From: Pseudomonas anatoliensis
GTDB lineage: Bacteria > Pseudomonadota > Gammaproteobacteria > Pseudomonadales > Pseudomonadaceae
Length of the DNA stretch: 64,000 bases
Assembly: GCF_017976235.1 (NCBI RefSeq)
Contig: NZ_JACVHC010000002.1
Span: forward strand, 186,001-250,000
Direction: 5' to 3'
The notes below the pieces were generated by a model. It saw nothing but the letters and a program-made list of their open reading frames with translations, did no database searches and had not been told where the DNA came from. Each line of letters opens with the position of its first letter. The stretch's first letter is position 1. Shown here in pieces: positions 27,055 to 36,373 of the stretch. The position numbers and the translations under genes are program-made.

Positions 27055-27800
27055 TATTTACCCCCCACGGAGATCAGGCCGGGCACGGCAACTTTCTTCT
27101 CGACCACGCGCATCAGCAGCATGAGGCTCATGTTCAGGGTGAAATAAATCAGGGTAGCGAGGGTGAACGCTTCAAACAGGTTGGCCGAGAACTCGGCGGT
27201 CTGTTTGGTCTGCGCGAGCAGCTCCATCAGCCCGATCAGCGAGGCCACGGAGGAGTTCTTGAAGACGTTCAAGAATTCCGAGGTAAGCGGCGGAATGATG
27301 ATCCGGTAGGCCTGGGGCAGCAGCACGTTCCAGTAGATTTGCGGCAGCTTGAAACCCATGGCGCGGGCGGCCGATTCCTGGCCACGCGGCAGCGCCTGGA
27401 TGCCGGTACGCACTTGTTCGCAAACACGCGCGGCGGTGAACAGACCCAGGCACACGACCACGCTCAGGTAAGCCGAAGTGGTCGGGTTGAGGTCCTGTTT
27501 GTACCACTCCTGAATATCCGCCGGCAGCAGGTCGGGCACCAGGAAGTACCAGATGAACAGCTGAACCAGCAGTGGCACATTACGGAACAGCTCGACGTAG
27601 CAGGTCGCAATGCCCGACACGATGCGGTTCGGCACGGTGCGCATGACGCCCAGTATCGAGCCCAGCAGCAGAGCGATGATCCAGGCCACGATGGCGATGG
27701 CGATGGTCCAGCCCAGACCGGAAATGAACCAGTCGAGATAGGTCTCGCTGCCCACGCCGGTGGACTTGAAGAACACGCCCCAGTCCCAGTTGTAATTCAT
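27054..27800 (-). CDS. aatQ: Glutamate/aspartate ABC transporter, permease subunit 1
   Basis: A 248-residue HisMQ-type permease with an N-terminal extension, about five membrane helices and the loop AARVCEQVRTGIQALPRGQ followed by SAARAMGF that contacts the ATPase. It is the first gene after the binding protein, from which it is separated by about 190 bases holding an attenuator-like hairpin. This matches the order binding protein-Q-M-P seen for the aat operon in Pseudomonas. Confidence 0.92.
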   Translation of the reverse strand: MNYNWDWGVFFKSTGVGSETYLDWFISGLGWTIAIAIVAWIIALLLGSILGVMRTVPNRIVSGIATCYVELFRNVPLLVQLFIWYFLVPDLLPADIQEWYKQDLNPTTSAYLSVVVCLGLFTAARVCEQVRTGIQALPRGQESAARAMGFKLPQIYWNVLLPQAYRIIIPPLTSEFLNVFKNSSVASLIGLMELLAQTKQTAEFSANLFEAFTLATLIYFTLNMSLMLLMRVVEKKVAVPGLISVGGK

Positions 27801-27944
27801 TAGGGTCTCCCCTCGATTCGATCGATATACAAGTGCCCGCCTGGGAAACTCCGTTCCCTCTGATCGTGAAGATCAGGCACACGCGATCGGCTCGACAGCC
27901 ACCGGTTCGAGTGTTTCCAGAATGTGCCAGCAGGGAGTGACAAA

Positions 27945-27973
27945 CTCCTGAAAGGGCCGAGCCCCTTCAGGAG
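27945..27973 (-). terminator. Attenuator-like hairpin after aatJ
   Basis: Arms CTCCTGAA and TTCAGGAG around an inner GGGC/GCCC stem, just downstream of the aatJ stop. With no strong T run it probably stops only part of the transcription or protects the aatJ messenger, which would give more binding protein than permease. Confidence 0.55.
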
Positions 27974-27990
27974 ATAAGGTTAGTCAGAAA

Positions 27991-28905
27991 TCAGGATTTC
28001 TTGTCGTCAGCCGCTTTATCGGTCGGATTGGCGATCAGAGCCTTGAGCTCGTCGCTCATCGGGAAGTTCAGGTTCAGGCCTTTTGGTGGGATCGGCGCCA
28101 TGAACCACTTGTCGTAGATCTTGGTGATCGCGCCCGATGCGTAGGTCGCCTTGATGGCGTCATCCACAGCCTTTTTGAACGGCTCGTCGCCTTTGCGCAT
28201 CATGCAGCCGTAGATTTCGTAGGACTGTGGAGTACCGGTCACGGCCCAGTCGGTGGCTTTCTTGGCCTTGGCCGCTTCGCCGGCCAGCAGTGCGTCGTCC
28301 ATCATGAACGCAACGGCACGACCCGATTCCAGCATCTGGAAGGATTCACCGTGGTCTTTGGCGGAGATGACGTTCATGCCCATCTGCTTGTCGGCATTCA
28401 TCGCCTTGAGGATGCGCTCGGACGTGGTGCCGGCGGTGGTCACGACGTTCTTGCCTTTGAGGTCGTCGAAATCCTTGTACTTGGAGTCAACCTTGGACAG
28501 CAGACGGGTACCGATTTCGAAGATGCCGACGGAGAAGTCAACCTGCTGCTGACGCTCGACGTTGTTGGTGGTGGAGCCGCACTCGACGTCCACGGTGCCG
28601 TTTTGCACCAGCGGAATACGGGTTTGCGAGGTCACCAGGTTGTATTTGACCTGCAGGTTTGGAAGGTCGAGGTCTTTCTTGATCGCTTCGACGATGGCCA
28701 GCTGGATATCGTGCGAGTAGCCGACCGGTTTGCCGGAGGCATCAGCGATGTAGGAAAACGGGATGGAGGCATCGCGGTGGCCCAGGGTAATGACACCGGA
28801 CTCTTTGATCTTCTTCAGGGTGCCGGTGAGTTCGGCTGCGAAAACTGGCGTGCTGATCAGAGCGGCAGCAATGGCTGCGCCCAGGATATGGGGAACGATG
28901 CGCAT
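27991..28905 (-). CDS. aatJ: Glutamate/aspartate ABC transporter, periplasmic binding protein
   Basis: A 304-residue binding protein (ATG at 28905 with GAGGAAA upstream; a TTG one codon earlier is less likely). Signal peptide of about 24 residues ending VFAAE. The mature protein is a family 3 solute-binding protein (GVITLGHRDASIPFSYI; later GTTSERILKAMN and MDDALLAG). By position and sequence it binds acidic amino acids and delivers them to AatQMP. A sigma-54 promoter and upstream inverted repeats lie before it, which fits AauR control. Confidence 0.93.
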   Translation of the reverse strand: MRIVPHILGAAIAAALISTPVFAAELTGTLKKIKESGVITLGHRDASIPFSYIADASGKPVGYSHDIQLAIVEAIKKDLDLPNLQVKYNLVTSQTRIPLVQNGTVDVECGSTTNNVERQQQVDFSVGIFEIGTRLLSKVDSKYKDFDDLKGKNVVTTAGTTSERILKAMNADKQMGMNVISAKDHGESFQMLESGRAVAFMMDDALLAGEAAKAKKATDWAVTGTPQSYEIYGCMMRKGDEPFKKAVDDAIKATYASGAITKIYDKWFMAPIPPKGLNLNFPMSDELKALIANPTDKAADDKKS

Positions 28906-28963
28906 CAAATTTTCCTCGACATTGTTTTTTTTATGGAGCCAGTTTGTCGGCCCTTTTGTGCTT

Positions 28964-29007
28964 CGAATGCCTGACGGCTACTGAAGTGTTGGCACAACAG
29001 GCATTCG
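28964..29007. repeat. Inverted repeat in the aatJ leader
   Basis: CGAATGCCTG (28964-28973) and its perfect complement CAGGCATTCG (28998-29007), spaced by 24 bases. It lies between the sigma-54 promoter and the aatJ start, so it would form a hairpin in the leader RNA. A third partial copy (CGAATGCCT) sits at about 29047, upstream of the promoter. Confidence 0.7.
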
Positions 29008-29022
29008 TCGAGAGAGTGTAGA

Positions 29023-29037
29023 GCATGAGTCGTGCCA
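29023..29037 (-). promoter_or_regulatory. Sigma-54 promoter of aatJQMP
   Basis: On the minus strand the sequence reads TGGCACGACTCATGC, which matches the -24/-12 consensus TGGCACG-N4-TTGC in 10 of 11 defined positions. Transcription would begin near 29011, giving a leader of about 105 bases before aatJ. It agrees with the adjacent NtrC-type activator AauR. Confidence 0.85.
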
Positions 29038-29113
29038 TACCAGTCGCGAATGCCTAACTATATGATTTATAAAGCTATTAAACTTTTGTGGCGGATTTTT
29101 GTGGTGTGGCTGA

Positions 29114-29158
29114 TCCGGTTAACCGAATTGACTAACAGGTCGCGTTCGGAAATCCGAA
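29114..29158. promoter_or_regulatory. Two candidate AauR upstream sites
   Basis: TTCGGAAATCCGAA (29145-29158) is a perfect interrupted palindrome that extends by two more bases on each side. TCCGGTTAACCGAA (29114-29127) is the same element with one mismatch. Both fit TTCGG-N4-CCGAA, which I recall as the AauR recognition motif in P. putida. The centres are 31 bases apart, about three helical turns, and 80-120 bases upstream of the sigma-54 promoter. Confidence 0.75.
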
Positions 29159-29165
29159 CGCATTT

Positions 29166-29256
29166 CTGTAGGAGTGAGCCTGCTCGCGATAGCGTCAGAC
29201 CAGGCAACTTATTTGTGACGGATGTATTGCGATCGCGAGCAGGCTCACTCCTACAG
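29166..29256. repeat. REP pair (GAGTGAGCCTGCTCGCGA type)
   Basis: Facing REP units: CTGTAGGAGTGAGCCTGCTC and its complement, separated by about 45 bases. Same subfamily as 5663-5757. It lies just upstream of the AauR sites and before the glpD terminator. Confidence 0.87.
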
Positions 29257-29280
29257 GGGATAGTGTCTTCCCGATATACG

Positions 29281-29314
29281 AAAAAGCCCCTGAATCTCAC
29301 AATCCAGGGGCTTT
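29281..29314 (-). terminator. glpD terminator
   Basis: Arms AAAGCCCCTG and CAGGGGCTTT around a 12-base loop, followed on the minus strand by a T run. It lies 23 bases after the glpD stop. Confidence 0.88.
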
Positions 29315-29336
29315 CGTTCAAACGCTGATCAGATGA

Positions 29337-30872
29337 TCAAGCCGCTTCAATCTTGCGATTCTGCTCAACCTTGCCCAAGTAAGCCGCCAGTTTCTCCTGC
29401 TCGGCGGGTGTGGTGAACAACCCCAGCTTGCTGCGACGCCACAGAATGTCGTGCGCCGTCGTTGCCCATTCCTCGCTGCACAGGTAATCCACTTCGCGGG
29501 TGTAGAGCCCGCCACCAATGTGCTCACCCATGTCGGCGAGGGTTTCTACGCCTTCGAGCATGCGCCAGGTGCGGCTGCCGTAGGTGGTGGACCAGCGGCG
29601 GGCGATCTCGGTTGGCACGAAGTCGAACTTGTCGCGGATCAACGCGCTCAAGGCCTGCGGGGTGGTCATGTCTTCGCCGCCGGGCAGGGTCGCCGAAGCC
29701 GTCCAACTCGGGCGCATCTGGGTGAAGTACGGCATCAACTGCGCCATCGCCGACTCGGCGAGTTTGCGGTAGGTGGTCAACTTGCCGCCGAATACTGACA
29801 ACAGCGGTGCTTCTTCACCGCCACCCGACAACGCCAAGGTGTAATCGCGGGTCACGGCCGACGGGTTATCGGATTCGTCGTTGCACAGCGGACGCACACC
29901 CGAGTAGCTGTGCTGGATGTCGTCGCGGCTGACTTGCTTCTTGAAGTGAGCGTTGACCACTTTCAGCAGGTAATCGGTTTCGCCGTCGGTGATCGCCACT
30001 TTGGCTGGATCGCCGGTGTACTCGCGGTCGGTGGTGCCGATCAAGGTGAAATGGTTCAGGTATGGAATAGTGAAAACGATGCGCTGATCTTCGTTTTGCA
30101 GAATGTGCGCATGTTCACCTTCGTACAGCTTCGGCACGATGACGTGGCTGCCCTGAATCAGACGGATGCCGTATGGCGATTCCATCTTCAGGTCGTCGCG
30201 AATGAACTTGGCAACCCACGGACCCGCGGCGTTTACCAGCGCTTTGGCGGTGATCGAGAACAGGCTGCCGTCGGCACGCTCAAGATTCAGATGCCACAAG
30301 CCTTTGGCGCGGCGGGCGCTGACGCAGCGAGTCTGGGTGTGCACATGGGCGCCTTTTTCCCGGGCAGCCATGGCGTTCAACACCACGAGGCGGGCGTCGT
30401 CGACCCAGCAGTCGGAGTATTCGAAGCCTTTGGTGATTTCGCTTTTCAGTGCGCTGTCGGCACCGAACTTGAGACTGCGCGAACCTGCGAGTTTTTCGCG
30501 CTTGCCGAGGTTGTCGTAAAGGAACAGACCGGCACGAATCATCCACGCTGGACGCAGGTGCGGACGGTGCGGCAGCACGAAGCGCATCGGCTTGACGATG
30601 TGCGGTGCCTTGGCAAGCAACACTTCACGTTCAGCCAGCGCTTCACGCACCAGGCGGAACTCGTAATGTTCGAGATAGCGCAGACCACCGTGGATCAGCT
30701 TGCTGCTGGCCGACGAGGTGTGGCTGGCGAGGTCATCCTTTTCGCAAAGGAACACCGAGAGACCGCGACCGGCGGCATCCGCTGCGATCCCCACCCCATT
30801 GATCCCGCCACCGATGACGGCGATGTCGTAGATCTCGGAGATAGGGGGCGTACGCAAGGTAGATGTGGACAT
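29337..30872 (-). CDS. glpD: Aerobic glycerol-3-phosphate dehydrogenase
   Basis: A 511-residue membrane-associated flavoenzyme that oxidises glycerol 3-phosphate to dihydroxyacetone phosphate and passes electrons to quinone. The FAD-binding Rossmann motif GGGINGVGIAADAAGRG sits near residues 21-37, with the substrate and quinone domains following (KLIHGGLRYLEHYEFRLVREAL, then ATRDYTLAL). Length is normal. A GAGG ribosome site precedes the ATG. It is the last gene of the glp cluster and is expected to be repressed by GlpR; candidate operators are upstream. Confidence 0.95.
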   Translation of the reverse strand: MSTSTLRTPPISEIYDIAVIGGGINGVGIAADAAGRGLSVFLCEKDDLASHTSSASSKLIHGGLRYLEHYEFRLVREALAEREVLLAKAPHIVKPMRFVLPHRPHLRPAWMIRAGLFLYDNLGKREKLAGSRSLKFGADSALKSEITKGFEYSDCWVDDARLVVLNAMAAREKGAHVHTQTRCVSARRAKGLWHLNLERADGSLFSITAKALVNAAGPWVAKFIRDDLKMESPYGIRLIQGSHVIVPKLYEGEHAHILQNEDQRIVFTIPYLNHFTLIGTTDREYTGDPAKVAITDGETDYLLKVVNAHFKKQVSRDDIQHSYSGVRPLCNDESDNPSAVTRDYTLALSGGGEEAPLLSVFGGKLTTYRKLAESAMAQLMPYFTQMRPSWTASATLPGGEDMTTPQALSALIRDKFDFVPTEIARRWSTTYGSRTWRMLEGVETLADMGEHIGGGLYTREVDYLCSEEWATTAHDILWRRSKLGLFTTPAEQEKLAAYLGKVEQNRKIEAA

Positions 30873-30910
30873 CGGCTGGCCTCGGGCTCTTGTGATTTTC
30901 TATATTTGAA

Positions 30911-31025
30911 TTCGAACATTAATGTTCATTTGCGAAAATGGTAGCCCATAAACACGCGCACAGCCAGTCGCATTCGATTGAAAAAACTCATCGAAGGGCT
31001 GGGAAAGGAAAATTTTCGAACATTA
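30911..31025. promoter_or_regulatory. Candidate GlpR operators before glpD
   Basis: The 14-base perfect palindrome GAACATTAATGTTC (30914-30927) and a second copy of the left half, TTCGAACATTA, at 31015-31025. Both resemble the GlpR operator of enterobacteria, which contains TGTTCG and CGAACA half sites. They lie 40-155 bases upstream of the glpD start, suitable for repression by looping or cooperative binding. Confidence 0.55.
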
Positions 31026-31030
31026 GAAGC

Positions 31031-31110
31031 AAAAGATCGCAGCCTGCGGCAGCTCCTACATGGGTTCATTTGACCTGTAGGAGCTGCCGAAGGCTGCGAT
31101 CTTTTGATCT
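31031..31110. repeat. REP pair (GAGCTGCCGAAGGCTGCGATC type)
   Basis: Facing REP units with arms AAAAGATCGCAGCCTGCGGCAG-like (read as two parts) and the complement, spaced by TGGGTTCATTTGAC. It is between glpR and glpD. A run of ten G (31113-31122) sits directly between this element and the glpR stop codon. Confidence 0.87.
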
Positions 31111-31122
31111 TTGGGGGGGGGG

Positions 31123-31878
31123 TTAAACCACTTCCAGCCGAATCTTGTGCTGGCTCAACAACTGCGCCAATGCCGGCACCGGTTGCTGGTCGGTCACCAG
31201 GCAATCAATCAGGCTGATCGGCCCGAGCCGGATCATCGCGTTACGTCCGAACTTGCTCGAGTCCGCCGCCAGAATCACCTGGCGTGCATTGGCGATGATC
31301 GCCTGCGAAACCCGGACTTCCTGATAATCGAAGTCGAGCAGACTGCCGTCCTCGTCGATACCACTGATCCCGACCAGCGCAAAATCAACCTTGAACTGAT
31401 TGATGAAATCCACACTCGCCTGACCGACCACACCGCCATCGCGACGGACATTGCCACCGGTCAGCAGCACATCGAAATCATCCTTGGCACTGAGCATCGA
31501 CGCCACGTGCAGGTTGTTGGTGATGATTTTCAGGTGGTTGTGATTGAGCAGGGCGCGGGCAATCGACTCGGTGGTCGTGCCGATGTTGATAAACAGCGAG
31601 GCATGATCGGGAATCTGTGCGGCGATGGCTTCACCGATGCGTTGTTTTTCATCGCGCATCTGATCGGCGCGCATCGCATAGGCAGTGTTTTCGACGCTGG
31701 AATCATAGGCAGCGCCGCCGTGATAACGACGCAGCAGATTGGCTTCCGCAAGCTGATTGATATCGCGGCGGATGGTTTGCGGGGTAACAACGAACAGCGT
31801 GGCCATTTCCTCGATGCTCACATAGCCGCGTTCGCGGACCAGCTCGAGGATTTGCTGCTGACGGGGAGGCAGATTCAT
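31123..31878 (-). CDS. glpR: DeoR-family glycerol-3-phosphate regulon repressor
   Basis: A 251-residue DeoR-type repressor; I chose the ATG at 31878 ([16 protein letters not shown] upstream), although the open frame continues 24 codons further. The helix-turn-helix occupies residues 5-55 ([21 protein letters not shown]), and the C-terminal sugar-phosphate domain has the family pattern ([24 protein letters not shown]). It should be released by glycerol 3-phosphate and repress glpFK and glpD. It lies between glpK and glpD as in other Pseudomonas. Confidence 0.93.
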   Translation of the reverse strand: MNLPPRQQQILELVRERGYVSIEEMATLFVVTPQTIRRDINQLAEANLLRRYHGGAAYDSSVENTAYAMRADQMRDEKQRIGEAIAAQIPDHASLFINIGTTTESIARALLNHNHLKIITNNLHVASMLSAKDDFDVLLTGGNVRRDGGVVGQASVDFINQFKVDFALVGISGIDEDGSLLDFDYQEVRVSQAIIANARQVILAADSSKFGRNAMIRLGPISLIDCLVTDQQPVPALAQLLSQHKIRLEVV

Positions 31879-31945
31879 GGGGCTTCCTTTGTGCTGCCGT
31901 GCAAAATTTGCCCATGATGACGCAGGAATCCGCTCCCTACCAGTT

Positions 31946-32112
31946 TCCAAACAACGTGAAAGCTACTTCGTGCTGGGCGCCTACGGCGTTACGCAAGCAA
32001 TCCTGCGTTAAAAACAGGCTCGGACTGCTCATTTACAAACCCGTAAACTCCGCGTCCTCGCCTGTTTTTGCCTTGTCTTGCCTTCGCTCGCTACGCTTTC
32101 ACGCTGTTTGGA
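31946..32112. repeat. Nested 167-bp imperfect palindrome between glpK and glpR
   Basis: Outer arms at 31946-31963 and 32095-32112 match in 17 of 18 positions (TCCAAACAACGTGAAAGC and its complement). A middle stem pairs AAAAACAGGC (32010-32019) with GCCTGTTTTT (32060-32069), and an inner one pairs TTTAC (32032-32036) with GTAAA (32043-32047). The T tract after the middle stem could make it a terminator in both directions, separating glpK from glpR. The terminal-inverted-repeat design also resembles a miniature transposable element. I do not see a target duplication. Confidence 0.65.
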
Positions 32113-32138
32113 CAGCTTTAGTCAGTCCTCAGGTTGGC

Positions 32139-33689
<1,551 letters not shown>

Positions 33690-33718
33690 CTATAGGGCAG
33701 GAACCTGCGCCGACTGTT

Positions 33719-34570
33719 TCAAGAAGTTCTTGGTTTGCCGTCAATGGCCGGTTCTGCATCCTTTGTAGCAGGTGTGGCGCCGGTCAGGTGACGGGCGATG
33801 AGCCCGCGATACCCGGCAGCGCCGAGGCAGGCACCGACAATCGGTGCAAAAATCGGAATCAGGAAATACGGAATGTCACGGCCGCCAGTGAAGGAAATTT
33901 CACCCCAGCCAGTGAAGAAAGTCATCAGTTTCGGACCAAAATCACGCGCCGGGTTCATCGCAAAACCGGTCAGCGGGCCCATCGAACTGCCGATCACCGC
34001 AATCAGCAAACCGATCAGCAGCGGTGCCATCGGGCCTTTCGGCAAGCCGTTGTTGTCATCGGTCAGGGCCATGATCACGCCCATCAGGATCGCGGTAATG
34101 ATCATCTCGACCAGGAACGCCTGAGCGGTCGACAGCACCGGGTTCGGGAATGTCGAGAACACCGACGCCAACTCAAGGCTGGCAGCCGAGCCACGAACCA
34201 TTTGATGGGTTTGTTCGAAATCGAAGAACAGGTTGCTGTACAGCGTGTAAACCAACAGCGCACCGCAGAAGGCGCCGGCAATTTGCGAGAGGATGTAGAA
34301 CGGCAGTTTGCGCTTTTCGAAGTCGGCGAAGATTGTCAGGGCGATGCTGACGGCCGGGTTCAGGTGCGCGCCGGAAACACCGGCAGTGAGGTAGATCGCC
34401 ATGCTCACGCCGACGCCCCAGATGATGCTGATTTCCCACAGGCCGAAGCTGGCGCCCGCGACTTTGAGCGCGGCGACACAACCGGTGCCGAAGAAGATCA
34501 GGAGGGCAGTACCCAGGAACTCGGCCATGCATTGGCCTGAGAGCGATGGTTGCTGTAAAGCAGTTGTCAT
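33719..34570 (-). CDS. glpF: Glycerol uptake facilitator
   Basis: A 283-residue aquaporin-family channel for glycerol (ATG at 34570, MTTALQQPSLSGQ; the open frame begins 16 codons earlier). Six membrane helices and both half-helix NPA motifs are present: HLNPAVS in the first half and MNPARD in the second. The Asp after the second NPAR is the mark of glyceroporins rather than water channels. It heads the glpFK transcript; a GlpR-type half site (TTCGAAAAAATAT) at about 34706 is a weak candidate operator. Confidence 0.95.
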   Translation of the reverse strand: MTTALQQPSLSGQCMAEFLGTALLIFFGTGCVAALKVAGASFGLWEISIIWGVGVSMAIYLTAGVSGAHLNPAVSIALTIFADFEKRKLPFYILSQIAGAFCGALLVYTLYSNLFFDFEQTHQMVRGSAASLELASVFSTFPNPVLSTAQAFLVEMIITAILMGVIMALTDDNNGLPKGPMAPLLIGLLIAVIGSSMGPLTGFAMNPARDFGPKLMTFFTGWGEISFTGGRDIPYFLIPIFAPIVGACLGAAGYRGLIARHLTGATPATKDAEPAIDGKPRTS

Positions 34571-34943
34571 TGAAAACCTCGATTTTTGTTGTTGTCTGGC
34601 GCGTTGCCGACAGGGCAAGGCGCGATTTTCTCCGAGGCAGGATCCCCATCCTGTTCCCGGTTACTGCTGGGTGCTGCGATGACCGCAATTCTTACATTAT
34701 TCAGATTCGAAAAAATATAGACAAGAAACAAACCTGTCAAAGGTCGAAAGTGAACTGTCGGTCACAATGTAACTATTCGCGGTGTGAATGATCCTTCTGC
34801 ATCGGCGCAGAGCGACGAGTTCGAAAAGCCTGCAAGCCACGGGAAACGTGGCTTGGAATGGAGCCTTTGCGCTGTGAAAGCCTGGAGTGATCGCCTAGAA
34901 TCCGGGGCAGCATTTTCCTGTCACTGCCGAGCCTGGAGTTGCC
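34571..34943. other. Divergent promoter region glpF / ybaK
   Basis: A 373-base gap. It contains a 35-base AT-rich stretch around 34690-34740 (likely glpF promoter) and a hairpin with arms AAGCCACG and CGTGGCTT at 34834-34854. An open frame at 34784-35011 overlaps the ybaK start, has a composition unlike the neighbours and no ribosome site, so I do not call it. Confidence 0.5.
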
Positions 34944-35414
34944 ATGACCCCTGCGTTGGACTTGTTGAAAAAAGTTCGTGCCGAACATCGCGTGCACAGT
35001 TACGAACATGACCCGAAGGCCGCGTCCTATGGGCTGGAGGCCGCAGAGAAGCTTGGCCTCGAGCCCGCGCAGGTGTTCAAGACGCTGCTGGCGGCCAGTG
35101 AAAAAGGCGAATTGCTGGTGGCGGTGGTGCCGGTCGTCGGAAGCCTCGACCTCAAGGGCTTGGCCCATGCTGCTGGCGTGAAAAAAGTCGAGATGGCAGA
35201 CCCGGCCGCGGCTCAGCGTTCCACAGGGTATTTGTTGGGTGGTATCAGCCCTTTGGGGCAGAAAAAGCGCCTGCGCACCTTTATTGATCATTCAGCTCAG
35301 GGTTTTGCGTCTATTTATGTCAGCGCCGGTCGGCGAGGGCTGGAAGTCGAGTTGGCGCCTGCAGTACTTGCCGAACACACCCAGGCGAAATTTGCCGATA
35401 TTGGCCGCGCGTGA
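34944..35414 (+). CDS. ybaK: Cys-tRNA(Pro) deacylase YbaK/EbsC
   Basis: A 156-residue trans-editing enzyme that hydrolyses Cys mischarged on tRNA-Pro. The family signatures are visible: [21 protein letters not shown] near residue 28-48 (the conserved Lys at FKTL), [13 protein letters not shown], and [16 protein letters not shown] (the substrate-binding GG-SP-G motif). Length matches the YbaK subfamily. It stands alone between glpF (divergent) and the PhzF-like gene. Confidence 0.93.
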   Translation: MTPALDLLKKVRAEHRVHSYEHDPKAASYGLEAAEKLGLEPAQVFKTLLAASEKGELLVAVVPVVGSLDLKGLAHAAGVKKVEMADPAAAQRSTGYLLGGISPLGQKKRLRTFIDHSAQGFASIYVSAGRRGLEVELAPAVLAEHTQAKFADIGRA

Positions 35415-35512
35415 CATTCATTCGCGCTGTATGAAGAAAATTCGCCGGATCTGTCACTGGCGCTGATTTCAGCGTGGTTGCATGCTCTTTCAACTGACTT
35501 AGGGAGAAGGTT

Positions 35513-36295
35513 ATGCAGCTCGAGTTTCATCAGGTTGACGCGTTCAGTGATCGGCCGTTCAGTGGCAATCCGGCAATGGTTTATCGGCTCGATGCGTGGC
35601 TCGCCGATGAGCTGATGCAGAAAATCGCTGCCGAACACAATCTTGCGGAAACTGCGTTTCTGGTGCGCGAAGGTCAGGTCTGGCATATCCGCTGGTTCAC
35701 TCCGACCACCGAGGTGCCGTTATGCGGTCACGCGACGCTAGCCAGCGCTTACGTGCTGTTCGAGATCTACAAGGAAGAAGCCGAACGTATCGACTTCACC
35801 TGCAAGTCCGGGCCGCTGAGCGTCAGTCGTGAGGATGGCCGCTTGTGGCTGGATTTCCCGTCGATTGTGCCGTCAGAGATTGGCGTGACGCTGGATGTCG
35901 AGCGTGCACTGGGTGTCGAGGCGGTGGATGTGCTGGGCTCCAACGAACTGTTCGTGGTGCTTGATTCGGAGCAGGCGGTGCTCGATTGCACGCCGGACAT
36001 GGTCGCGTTGGCCAAACTGCCGTGGCTCGGCGCTATTGTCACCGCACGCGGCAACCAGCACGATTTCGTCTCGCGTTATTTCGCCCCGGCGATAGGTATC
36101 AATGAAGACCCGGTAACCGGTTCGACTCATTGCAGCCTGATTCCTTACTGGTCGAAGCGTCTGGGCAAATCGAGCCTGACCGCGTGTCAGCGTTCGGCAC
36201 GAGGCGGGGAGTTGTTTTGTCGGCTGGAAGGCGAGCGAGTGAAGATTGGCGGCAATGCGACGCTGGTTGCCAGCGGCACCTTGATCCTCGGTTAA
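35513..36295 (+). CDS. PhzF-family isomerase-like protein
   Basis: A 260-residue PhzF/YddE-type protein with the family's duplicated fold. The acid base Glu is in HNLAETAFL (Glu near residue 45), and the GHATLASAYVLFE and EDPVTGSTHCSLIPYW motifs are typical. The AGGGAGAAGG ribosome site precedes the ATG. PhzF in phenazine synthesis isomerises DHHA; stand-alone members have unknown substrates and no phenazine genes are nearby. A REP pair follows its stop. Confidence 0.88.
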   Translation: MQLEFHQVDAFSDRPFSGNPAMVYRLDAWLADELMQKIAAEHNLAETAFLVREGQVWHIRWFTPTTEVPLCGHATLASAYVLFEIYKEEAERIDFTCKSGPLSVSREDGRLWLDFPSIVPSEIGVTLDVERALGVEAVDVLGSNELFVVLDSEQAVLDCTPDMVALAKLPWLGAIVTARGNQHDFVSRYFAPAIGINEDPVTGSTHCSLIPYWSKRLGKSSLTACQRSARGGELFCRLEGERVKIGGNATLVASGTLILG

Positions 36296-36300
36296 AAGCT

Positions 36301-36370
36301 AAAAGATCGCAGCCTTCGGCAGCTCCTACACTGATCCCTGTAGGAGCTGCCGAAGGCTGCGATCTTTTGA
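36301..36370. repeat. REP pair (GAGCTGCCGAAGGCTGCGATC type)
   Basis: Facing REP units, AAAAGATCGCAGCCTTCGGC and its complement, spaced by CTACACTGATCCCTG. It fills the whole 78-base gap between the convergent PhzF-like and ABC ATPase genes, so it probably acts as their shared 3' end. Confidence 0.88.
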
Positions 36371-36373
36371 TCT

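Noticed and set aside
34784..35011. Open frame of 75 codons on the plus strand before ybaK
   Set aside because: It overlaps the ybaK start, has no ribosome site and contains a hairpin; its codon use does not look coding.
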